Below, one piece after another: positions 17,780-24,649 of a DNA stretch of 31,227 nucleotides; the first letter of the stretch is position 1, and each line of letters starts with the position of its first letter. The notes under the pieces were generated by a model that was not told the origin of the DNA, did not search any database, and saw only the letters and a list, made by a program, of their open reading frames with translations. The translations under genes were made by a program, and so were the position numbers. The DNA comes from CAYYOS01 sp964473355 (lineage in GTDB: Bacteria; Pseudomonadota; Gammaproteobacteria; Burkholderiales; REEB80), in assembly GCA_964473355.1 (NCBI GenBank), contig CAYYOS010000009.1, positions 1 to 31,227 of the forward strand. The letters are read 5' to 3'.

Positions 17780-18698
17780 ATGGGCCTCTTCTTATTAGGG
17801 GCGCTCTCCTTAATTAGTGCACCGGTCGCGGCCACGACCAACCCCATTTTAAGTTGGTCTTTCGACACCGCAACCGCCACGGACGCCAGTCCTAACGCCA
17901 ACCACGGCAGCTTAATCGGATCCCCCACCAGCGTTGCAGGGCAGGTTAACCCAGCTTTAAACTTTAATGGTACCAATGATGGGGTCAGTTTAAACACTGT
18001 GAGTGCGCTACCCACGGGCAACACCCCGCACACTATCGCCGCCTGGATTAAGATTAATAGCTTGCCTCCCAGTCGCGCCTGGATATTACTCTTAGGTCAC
18101 GAAGATGCGGGCGCCCATCATTGGTTAGTCGATAATGCCGGTCTCGCGCAACTGGGTGCCTGGAGCGGTAATCAGCTCCAACCCACCTTAAACACCGGCG
18201 TGTGGCAGCATCTTGCCCTTAGCTCGGATGGCGTTAACCTAACGGGCTATATCAACGGTACCAACATTGGTACTACCCCGGCCAGCTTTAACCTCCAAGG
18301 CTTACCCTTAACCTTAGCCACCAGCCATATCGGTGAAAACTATTTTAATGGTGCCGTGGATGAATTGAAGATTTATGATCGGGCATTAAGTGCCGCGGAA
18401 GTCTCGGCACTGGCGAGCACCGCACCACCGCCCGCCAATACGCCGCCCACTGTCAATCTCACTGCCCCTACTAATGACGCCAGCTATAGCGCACCGGCGA
18501 GCATTAATCTTATCGCTTCTGCCAGTGATGCCGATGGCAGTATTGCGCAAGTGGAATTCTTTAATGGCACCACGCTTCTTGCCACGGATACCAATGGGGC
18601 AGATGGCTATACCTATACGTGGACGAACGTTCCCCAAGGAAGCTATAGCTTAACGGCGAAGGCCACGGATAACTTGGGCTTGGTGACAACTTCCGCTG
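17780..18698 (+). CDS. Secreted LamG and Ig-like domain protein, 5' part of second RHS half (cut by assembly gap)
   Basis: I chose ATG 17780 because it begins a classic signal peptide (MGLFLLGALSLISAPVAA, then TTNPIL). An in-frame GTG at 17615 overlaps the upstream RHS stop (GTGA) and could give a longer product, but that extension would be read from a hairpin repeat. After the signal peptide comes a LamG/concanavalin-like domain (17844 to about 18420; key motifs AAWIKI, WQHLALS, GYINGT, GAVDELKIYDRALS). An 87-residue bacterial Ig-like domain follows (18437-18698) and runs into the 100-N gap. Joining the sides through their shared 55 bp keeps the frame, so this and the CDS from 18799 are one gene. 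The adhesion-type domains suggest carbohydrate or surface binding. Confidence 0.75.
18437..18698 (+). repeat. Ig-like module, repeat copy A (262 bp)
   Basis: This encodes NTPPTVNLTAPTNDASY... to ...LGLVTTSA. It has exactly the same length as copy B (19390-19651) and high nucleotide identity, with the 3' 55 bp nearly identical. The copy ends at the edge of the N gap. Confidence 0.9.
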
Positions 18699-18798
18699 NN
18701 NNNNNNNNNNNNNNNNNNNNNNNNNNNNNNNNNNNNNNNNNNNNNNNNNNNNNNNNNNNNNNNNNNNNNNNNNNNNNNNNNNNNNNNNNNNNNNNNNN
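18699..18798. other. Assembly gap, 100 N, flanked by an identical 55-bp overlap
   Basis: The 55 bases before the gap (18644-18698) are identical to the 55 bases after it (18799-18853). Both copies start at a codon boundary of the same reading (YSLTAKATDNLGLVTTSA). An exact 55-base shared end is what a k=55 de Bruijn graph leaves at a junction, so 100 is a placeholder length. The real gap may be zero or may hold extra Ig-module copies. Confidence 0.9.
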
Positions 18799-20214
18799 TA
18801 TAGCTTAACGGCGAAGGCCACGGATAACTTGGGCTTGGTGACAACTTCCGCTGTGGTAAATATAACCGTTACGCCTACCACCGGCTCAACCCCGATCAAC
18901 GTCGCCCTGGCCACGAACGGGGGCCTAAGCGCCGCCTCTTCCACCTACAGCAGCAACTACGCGCATCAAGGTGCCAATGACGGTGATCGCACGGGGGTTA
19001 AGTGGGGTGCCGGTGGCGGTTGGAATGACGCCACCATAGATCAATATCCGGATTGGCTGCAGATTACCTTTAATAGCCCTAAAACCATCAACGAAATCGA
19101 TGTCTTTACGGTAAGTGATGATCTTACCGTACCACCCACCTTAAGCACGACCTTTAGCAATTACGGTATCAACGATTACGAGGTGCAAACCTGGAATGGC
19201 ACAAGCTGGGTCACCCTCCCCAATGGTAATGTCACCGGCAACAATAAAACCTGGCGGCAATTTAGCTTTGCCCCCATCACCACTGATAAGATACGCGTCT
19301 TAGTCCATAATGCGCTTAATCTTAATACCCCTTATACCTATAGTCGTATCTTAGAAGTGGAAGCCTGGACGGGCGGAGCTAACCCCACCAACACCCCACC
19401 CACGGTCAATCTCACTGCCCCCGCTAACAACGCCAGCTATACCGCACCGGCTAGCATTAACTTAACCGCTTCTGCCAGTGATACGGATGGCAGTATTGCT
19501 CAAGTCAAATTCTTTAATGGCACCACCTTACTTGGCACCGATGCCAATGGCGCAGATGGCTATAGCTATACCTGGAGCAATGTTCCACAAGGGAGCTATA
19601 GCTTAACGGCGAAAGCAACGGATAACTTGGGCTTGGTGACAACTTCCGCTGCTATCAATGTCACCGTTAATCCTGCAAGCGGGTCAAGTGCTCAACTCTA
19701 TTATGTTTATCCGGATCACTTAGGCACGCCACGCGTCATTACTGATCCCACCAATCAAGCCCGTTGGCGTTGGGATAGTAGTGATCCCTTTGGGGCGAAT
19801 CTGCCTAATGACGATCCGGATCAAGATGGGGTGAGGTTTGTTTATAATTTACGGTTTCCGGGCCAGTATTATGATCAAGAGACGGGGCTGCATTATAATT
19901 ATTTTAGGGATTATGATCCTGCAATTGGACGGTATACAACTTCAGATCCGATTGGACTCAAAGGGGGCATTAATACGTACAGCTATGTGGGCGGGAATCC
20001 TACAAGCGCCTCCGATCCCTTTGGACTAGCCAATAGTGGGCCCTGGCATCCACCACTCGGCGATAGCCCAGGTTGTAAAGGCAACGATGATTGCCAAAAT
20101 TTGCGTAAAAAAAAAGGCGACACTTCAGGCAATGCTTGCTTCACATGTCGCGTGGGACAACCAAAATGGCAATCGGCATGGACAAGAAATTCAAGACTTA
20201 AAAAATGCGATTGA
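18799..20214 (+). CDS. F5/8-type-C, Ig-like and RHS C-terminal cassette protein (3' part of second RHS half)
   Basis: This is the continuation of the gene from 17780 beyond the gap. It encodes the end of an Ig-like domain, then an F5/8 type C (discoidin-like) carbohydrate-binding domain (about 18893-19374, motifs NVALATNGG, DWLQITFNS, IRVLVHNA), a second Ig-like domain (19390-19675) and the conserved RHS cassette from about 19698: YYVYPDHLGTPRVITD, NLRFPGQYYDQETGLHYNYFRDYDP, RYTTSDPIGLKGG and NTYSYVGGNPTSASDPFGLA. DPFGL is the usual border to the variable C-terminus. The variable tail begins GPWHPPLGDSPGCKGNDDC. It is thrown out of frame at a run of nine A (20107-20115) and ends early at TGA 20214; the family-like continuation is in the next frame to 20371. 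Confidence 0.8.
   Translation, partial: YSLTAKATDNLGLVTTSAVVNITVTPTTGSTPINVALATNGGLSAASSTYSSNYAHQGANDGDRTGVKWGAGGGWNDATIDQYPDWLQITFNSPKTINEIDVFTVSDDLTVPPTLSTTFSNYGINDYEVQTWNGTSWVTLPNGNVTGNNKTWRQFSFAPITTDKIRVLVHNALNLNTPYTYSRILEVEAWTGGANPTNTPPTVNLTAPANNASYTAPASINLTASASDTDGSIAQVKFFNGTTLLGTDANGADGYSYTWSNVPQGSYSLTAKATDNLGLVTTSAAINVTVNPASGSSAQLYYVYPDHLGTPRVITDPTNQARWRWDSSDPFGANLPNDDPDQDGVRFVYNLRFPGQYYDQETGLHYNYFRDYDPAIGRYTTSDPIGLKGGINTYSYVGGNPTSASDPFGLANSGPWHPPLGDSPGCKGNDDCQNLRKKKGDTSGNACFTCRVGQPKWQSAWTRNSRLKKCD
19390..19651 (+). repeat. Ig-like module, repeat copy B (262 bp)
   Basis: This is the second copy of the module at 18437-18698, with no length change and scattered substitutions, most of them in the 5' two thirds. 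The last 55 bp differ from copy A only at a few bases near 19617. Confidence 0.9.
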
Positions 20215-20371
20215 AAAATGCCAAAAATTTACTACACGAAAAAATTGTGATAAGTGCGAAGATTGCAAAGAGCAGCTTCTTCCTGTGGTCGAGATTGATC
20301 CTAATACGGGCGCGGTAACGGTGATGATGGTTTTAATGTGTGTCGGTGCCTTTGTGTTTTCATGGTTTTAA
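20116..20371 (+). pseudogene. Out-of-frame RHS C-terminal tail (+1 frame after A9 run)
   Basis: If one A of the 20107-20115 run is skipped, the RHS tail continues as LRKKKATLQAMLASHVAWD, then RHGQEIQDLKNAIEKCQ, a CxxCxDC-type cysteine cluster and a hydrophobic end VMMVLMCVGAFVFSWF. The DDC...L..MxxSHxxWD...RHxxEIxDL....CQ pattern is one I recognise from many RHS proteins directly after DPxGLA. This frame, not the one ending at 20214, is therefore the ancestral one. The stop at 20369-20371 lies only 3 bp before the next ATG, which also fits translational coupling with the downstream gene. Confidence 0.75.
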
Positions 20372-20374
20372 AGG

Positions 20375-20956
20375 ATGACTATTAGCGAAGTTGAGGACAT
20401 CGTGGCTGCTTTTGGGCTACCTGAATCGCCTAACCTAGAGTATGTTCCTAAGGACAGAGTGTTACTGTGGATGAAAGCAGAAGATATCGAGGTTCTCGGG
20501 GCGCTTTATAGTTATATCCTTGACAAAAAATATGCGGCCCGCATTCGCCCGGCTCTAATCTTCGCCGACTATCATCCGTTTGTAATTCGATATTATGAGC
20601 GTTGCTTCCGGGAGAATCCAGATGGCGAATGGACGGATACTCGTTATGGTGCTGGGCGAGACTTAGTAGGGTGGTTCAGCAGTCTTTGGAAGGACTCCTC
20701 TATCCCGCGAGCAGTTTTAGACGAGATTAAAAATTGGTTGGGCGAACTTTATAAATCCGCGGACACTGATCTTAGGCACTGCATTATTAATTCAACACTT
20801 GAGCATTTGTTAGAGGCTCCCGAGATCGCTAAATATTTTGCTGACTGGAAGCTTGACCCCGTATTGCAACAAGCTTACGCGGAAGCGCTCCTGTGGTCTC
20901 AAGAGGGAGAAAAAGGAGGGGAGAAAAAGGGAGAAAAAGGAGTCAGAGCCCTTTAA
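20375..20956 (+). CDS. Putative RHS-associated immunity-like protein
   Basis: This 193-residue soluble, acidic, mostly helical protein has no signal peptide or membrane segment. It sits 3 bp after the restored RHS frame, the usual place for the cognate immunity protein. Recognisable segments are FVIRYYERCFRENPDGEW, AGRDLVGWFSSLW and CIINSTLEHLLEAPEIAKYF. They remind me of the DUF7674-type proteins found beside polymorphic toxins, but I cannot confirm the family. ATG 20375 has AAAGG immediately in front, too close for a normal ribosome-binding site, so coupling to the upstream stop is likely. The last 18 codons (EGEKGGEKKGEKGVRAL) are read from a homopurine repeat tract and look unlike the rest. 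The native C-terminus may end near residue 175. Confidence 0.6.
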   Translation: MTISEVEDIVAAFGLPESPNLEYVPKDRVLLWMKAEDIEVLGALYSYILDKKYAARIRPALIFADYHPFVIRYYERCFRENPDGEWTDTRYGAGRDLVGWFSSLWKDSSIPRAVLDEIKNWLGELYKSADTDLRHCIINSTLEHLLEAPEIAKYFADWKLDPVLQQAYAEALLWSQEGEKGGEKKGEKGVRAL

Positions 20957-20986
20957 AAAGCTCGAGAGCCCCTTTAAAAAAGCTCG
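20901..20986. repeat. Homopurine tract followed by a tandem direct repeat
   Basis: Bases 20901-20942 contain only A and G (42 nt, built from GGGAGAAAAAGG-like units). Then AGAGCCCTTTAAAAAGCTCG (20945-20964) is followed directly by a second copy with one extra C and one extra A (20965-20986). The GTCAGAGCCCTTT core resembles short repeats seen beside REP-associated transposase genes, but no transposase is present here. Confidence 0.6.
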
Positions 20987-21092
20987 TAGATAAGCAAATA
21001 GCAAGCTTGGATGCCAAGCGCGAGACGTACTCCGCCACTCGCCCGACAGCGCGCAAACGGGATCGAGGAATACGTTTAAGGACGAAGCTCGA

Positions 21093-22586
21093 TTAGCCTT
21101 CGCGTCGTTTCGCTAGTGGCGATGCTCGATTTTCATCCGCGCTCTTTAGTGGCGGCTCGTATACATACAGCGTGTAACGCCCGTACGTGCCGAGATCGCG
21201 CAAAGTTCGGCGCAGACCAGCCGACAAACCGGATACAAGCTCTGACACCATCGCGACGTAAGCCGGGCCAGTTGCCGCCAGGTGCCGGGTTAGTGCCTCG
21301 TCTCCGACCACCAGTTCGGCTTTACCGCGGCTGTAGAAGGCGGCGGAATAAGGGCGTTCGCCGAGAAATAGCAGCGACTCGCCCGCACCCCCACGCGCTT
21401 GCCAGGCGAACACCACCTTTTCGGCAGTTTTCCAGGTGCCTTGCGTCTCGTTCCAGGCGATGACAGCAGCCAGCAATACGGTCGTGGTCAATACGCCACA
21501 GGCTAACAGACGCTCCACCCGACGCGACCGGCTATCGCGCGCAAGCCAATGGGCGGCCAGGATCGCGATTGCCGGCAGAGCCGGTAATGCATAGGTCCAT
21601 AGGATGTTCCCTGCAAAGGTGAAGAACAGAACAGGGGTGAGTGCCCAGCACCACAGATAGCGCGACCACGCCCGCTCGGGCGTTGCGGGATCCGCCGACA
21701 CGCGCCCGAAGGCGAGCAGCGGCAACAGCAGTGACCAGGGTAGACAGGCCTCCAGCGTAAATGGCCAAATACTGCCACGCGGAAAGGCGTGGGCGTGGCC
21801 ATAGCGATCGCCGGCCCAACCTGCCACGGTGAAGCGCTGCCAGTGCTCGCCAACGAGGAAATAATCGAGAAATCCCGGCGTCTTTAACTCGGCCGCGACA
21901 TACCAGGGCAGCGTCAGCATCAGCATTAGTGCCATGCCGCCCAGCCACGGCAAATTGCGCCAAACGCTGCGCCAGTCGCGTGTCAGCAACATCCAACTAA
22001 CCAACGGCAGGCCCGCCAGTACCAGCGCGATAGGGCCCTTTGCCAGCAACCCAATCGCCAACCCGACGAACAGCGCATAACCTGCCCCTTTTCGCCGCGC
22101 CGGCTCGCCGTGCAGCCCTTGCCAGAAACCGCGCATCGCCAGCAACAGACCGACCGCGAGCGTCATGTCCGTCATCACCGCGCCAGCACTCACATAGAAC
22201 AGCGCTGCACCGGTGAGCAGCACGGTGGCAAACTGCGCCTCACGCGGCGAACGCTGCCGCAGCCAGTCCCAAAGTAGCCAGAGCACCAACAGCCCGGCGA
22301 GAAAGTGCGGGAGGCGCGCTGCAAACTCGTTGGCACCGAGCAGTCCCATGCTACCGGCAGACAGCCAAGTCGGCAGCGGCGGCTTGGCCCAGAAAGGCAC
22401 ACCGTAGTCGTACCAAGGGGTTATCCAGTCGCCGAGTTCCAGCATTTTGCGCGCAATTTCGGCGTAGCGCGCCTCGGTGGTTTCGGCGACCGGGTATGCC
22501 CCCATCATCAAAAAACGGACCGACAAGGCGATCGCCATAAACCACCAGAGCATTTGGCTGGTTCCGTTGCGGATGTTCGCGATCAT
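21093..22586 (-). CDS. ArnT-like (GT83/PMT family) membrane glycosyltransferase
   Basis: This 497-residue polytopic glycosyltransferase of the ArnT/PMT family uses a polyprenyl-phosphate sugar on the periplasmic face of the inner membrane. The first periplasmic loop carries ETTEARYAEIARKM and FWAKPPLPTWL, matching the family's acidic catalytic region and KPPL motif. About eleven to thirteen membrane helices follow, with MTDMTLAVGLLLAM and LLAKGPIALVLAG typical of the group. A soluble C-terminal domain begins near residue 380. The ATG overlaps the stop of the GT2 gene (ATGA), so the pair forms an operon: the GT2 makes the lipid-linked sugar, this enzyme transfers it. The acceptor may be lipid A, O-antigen or another envelope glycan. 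The gene is clearly GC-richer than its neighbours. Confidence 0.88.
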   Translation of the reverse strand: MIANIRNGTSQMLWWFMAIALSVRFLMMGAYPVAETTEARYAEIARKMLELGDWITPWYDYGVPFWAKPPLPTWLSAGSMGLLGANEFAARLPHFLAGLLVLWLLWDWLRQRSPREAQFATVLLTGAALFYVSAGAVMTDMTLAVGLLLAMRGFWQGLHGEPARRKGAGYALFVGLAIGLLAKGPIALVLAGLPLVSWMLLTRDWRSVWRNLPWLGGMALMLMLTLPWYVAAELKTPGFLDYFLVGEHWQRFTVAGWAGDRYGHAHAFPRGSIWPFTLEACLPWSLLLPLLAFGRVSADPATPERAWSRYLWCWALTPVLFFTFAGNILWTYALPALPAIAILAAHWLARDSRSRRVERLLACGVLTTTVLLAAVIAWNETQGTWKTAEKVVFAWQARGGAGESLLFLGERPYSAAFYSRGKAELVVGDEALTRHLAATGPAYVAMVSELVSGLSAGLRRTLRDLGTYGRYTLYVYEPPLKSADENRASPLAKRREG

Positions 22587-23623
22587 CCGAGCGCCTCTAT
22601 ATCGGTAACCAGCGATGGGCCGACGCTATTATTGTCTCGCCCCGCTAGAGCAGACGGCCGATATTCGTCGATCAGATAGAGTGGCCGATGCTTGCTCTCC
22701 ACGAACAAGCGACCCAAGTATTCGCCAAGGATCCCGGTGGCCATCAGCTGTAATCCGCCAAGCAGGAGGATGGTAACGATCAGGGTGGGGAAGCCGCTCA
22801 CTGCTTCGCCAACGAGTAGGGTCTTGAGTAGGAAGTAGAGCGCGTAACCGAAAGCACCCGTGGCGCTGATGAGCCCCGCGTAGGCGGCTAGCTTCAGCGG
22901 TACCGTCGAAAAGCTAGTGATGCCCTCGAGCGCGAAATTCCACAATTTCCAGTAGTGCCACTTCGTATGGCCAGCTGCGCGTGGCTGGCGATCGTAGTCC
23001 AGCGTGACCTGCCGGTAACCGATCCAGGCAAATAGCCCCTTCATAAAGCGGTTATGTTCCGGCAGTCGGTTCAACGCGTCGACGGCACGCCGGCTGAGCA
23101 AGCGGAAATCGCCCACGTCCCGGGGAATTGCGACCTCGGACAGGCGGTTGATTACGCGATAGAAGACGTGCGCGGTCAAGCACTTCAGCCAAGTTTCGCC
23201 CGCGCGATGGCGACGACGCATGTTCACCACATCCGCGCCGCGGCGCCAGGCGGCGACCATCTCGCCGATCAGTTCCGGCGGATCCTGCAAATCCGCATCG
23301 ATGACAATCACGGCTTGGCCACGCGCGAACCTCAGGCCCGCGCTCATCGCCGCTTCCTTGCCGAAGTTACGGCTCAGGCGAGCTACGCCGACCTGTGGCG
23401 TATCCGCCTGCATCGCCTTCAGTATGTCGCTAGAGGTGTCGCCACTGCCATCATCAATGAAAATCAGTTCCCAGGTTTCTTGTACGGCAGCCAGTGCAGC
23501 GACCATGCGGCTGTAAAAGGCCGGCAACACTTGTTCTTCGTTGAACACGGGCACAACGACACTCAAGGTACAAGTCATTGCCGCACTGGGCATACTTAGG
23601 CCATCAAAGCGTTCATGCATCAT
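22583..23623 (-). CDS. GtrB/DPM1-like polyprenyl-phosphate glycosyltransferase (GT2)
   Basis: This 346-residue inner-membrane GT2 enzyme transfers a sugar from a nucleotide donor to undecaprenyl phosphate. Motifs are LSVVVPVFNEE, IDDGSGD, IDADLQDPPELI, RNFGKEAAMSAGL and DVGDFRLLSRRAV, followed by the GtrB-type AGHTKWHYWKLWNFALEGITSF segment. Two C-terminal membrane helices (about residues 238-265 and 278-300) match GtrB/ArnC. The first ATG (23623) gives a 15-residue lead-in; the ATG at 23578 (MTCTLSVVVP) is an equally good start, and neither has a clear Shine-Dalgarno sequence. It is the upstream gene of a two-gene minus-strand operon with the ArnT-like transferase. I see no flippase between them. 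Confidence 0.9.
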   Translation of the reverse strand: MMHERFDGLSMPSAAMTCTLSVVVPVFNEEQVLPAFYSRMVAALAAVQETWELIFIDDGSGDTSSDILKAMQADTPQVGVARLSRNFGKEAAMSAGLRFARGQAVIVIDADLQDPPELIGEMVAAWRRGADVVNMRRRHRAGETWLKCLTAHVFYRVINRLSEVAIPRDVGDFRLLSRRAVDALNRLPEHNRFMKGLFAWIGYRQVTLDYDRQPRAAGHTKWHYWKLWNFALEGITSFSTVPLKLAAYAGLISATGAFGYALYFLLKTLLVGEAVSGFPTLIVTILLLGGLQLMATGILGEYLGRLFVESKHRPLYLIDEYRPSALAGRDNNSVGPSLVTDIEALG

Positions 23624-24185
23624 GCGAAAATCCGGTCGCAGTCGAGGTGATAGCTCAATTCAAGGACAACGCTGGAGGCGCCACATACATTTCGCGAACG
23701 AAACAGTCAGCTAACTTCGCCACGCGTTTATTCCGCATCCATGTACACATAGCCAACCGGAAAAATAGCCATAAAATTACTCATGTTCTGTGGTTTCTCC
23801 ATTTTTTGCAGGATCGAAAGACCGGTAATCAGCTCTGGATCAGGAACATGCCATCGAACTCAAGAGGATAACGAGCGGGAATAACCAGAAGGTGACCGAA
23901 ACCTGACCGTTTGGTCATTTTTGCTGGCTGTTAAGACCTAAGAGGTAACTCCACTTGGGTGGTGGTGGGCGCCCTTGCCGGAATAAATTATTAAATCGGC
24001 ACAGCCGGGGGAAAAATCCGTATCGCTTTTCGCTGAGTCCATCCTTTTTTATCTAGCGTTAGAGCGAAGGGGTGTGTCACCGCGCGCATCATCCCGCGCG
24101 ACGCCATGTCCGTTCTAGTCGACACGCCGCCGGTAGTGCTGATAACCCTTGCAATCTGGTAAACTCAGTAGTTATTGAGGGAAAA
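23624..24185. other. 562-bp intergenic region, no convincing gene
   Basis: The region lies between the divergent GT2 and CBS genes. No ORF with protein-like composition is present. Seen by eye are an imperfect inverted repeat (24023-24034 with 24055-24067, about nine pairs around a T-rich loop), a CGCGCG pair (24081-24086 and 24095-24100), a weak TGGTAAACT extended -10 near 24156-24164, and GAGGG a few bases before ATG 24186 as the ribosome-binding site of the CBS gene. The composition changes within it from GC-rich to mixed, so it may hold the right border of the acquired glycosyltransferase segment. Confidence 0.45.
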
Positions 24186-24633
24186 ATGATTATTCGCGAC
24201 ANNNNNNNNNNACATACTACACACTAAATCAGACAAAATTTTCAGCATCGCGCCCGACGAGCTTGTGTCCGCGGCGGTTGCTTTAATGATGGAGCTGGGT
24301 ATCGGGTCTTTAGTGGTAAAGTCGCAGGATAATATGGTGGGCTTAGTGACGGAACGTGACCTGGTTCGAGGCTTGCAGGCGCGCGACTGTAATCTGGCGA
24401 AGGCGAAAGTCAGCGAGCTAATGGTGACCGATCCTATTATCGGTAACCCCGAGGATTCCGTCGATTACGTGCGCGGCATCATGACCGAAAATCGCGTCAG
24501 CCACTTACCCGTTATGGAAAATGAAAAACTTCTGGGCATCATTTCCTTCCACGACGTAGCCAAAGCTTGTTTGAGTGACGCGCAGTACGAGAACAAACTT
24601 TTAAAGCGCTACATCAAGCACTGGCCGGAATAG
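24186..24633 (+). CDS. Two-CBS-domain protein, interrupted by a 10-N placeholder
   Basis: This is a cystathionine-beta-synthase (CBS) pair protein: CBS1 with MELGIGSLVVKSQDNMVGLVTERDLVRG and CBS2 with MTENRVSHLPVMENEKLLGIISFHDVAKA, plus a short helical tail. Such stand-alone CBS proteins bind adenine nucleotides and act as small energy-sensing regulators. ATG 24186 follows a GAGGG site at 5-bp spacing and reads MIIRD before the Ns. Both sides of the gap share the bases ACA. Merging on that overlap gives MIIRDILHTKSDKIF in one frame and a total of 144 residues, the usual size for this family. As printed, the frame is broken only by the placeholder. The gene lies just upstream of aas on the same strand. 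Confidence 0.85.
24202..24211. other. Assembly gap, 10 N
   Basis: This is a scaffold placeholder inside the CBS gene. The left flank ends in ACA and the right flank begins with ACA. Collapsing the gap and one ACA (13 bases) restores the reading frame, so no real sequence appears to be missing. Confidence 0.85.
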
Positions 24634-24649
24634 CCATTGGTTCTACAGC

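Noticed and set aside
18437..19651. CRISPR-like or satellite array
   Set aside because: The repeats are 262-bp protein-coding Ig modules, only two copies are visible, and they keep codon phase.
20036..20371. Separate 111-codon gene at the end of the RHS locus
   Set aside because: Its first 27 codons overlap the RHS cassette in another frame and look random. The useful part begins at the A9 run and is best explained as the frameshifted RHS tail.
22305..23599. Plus-strand ORFs of 98 to 181 codons opposite the glycosyltransferase pair
   Set aside because: They are long only because the region is GC-rich. The minus-strand proteins have full catalytic motifs.
23578..23871. 97-codon plus-strand ORF reaching into the gene-poor region
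   Set aside because: It has no ribosome-binding site, no domain, and its first part overlaps the GT2 start.
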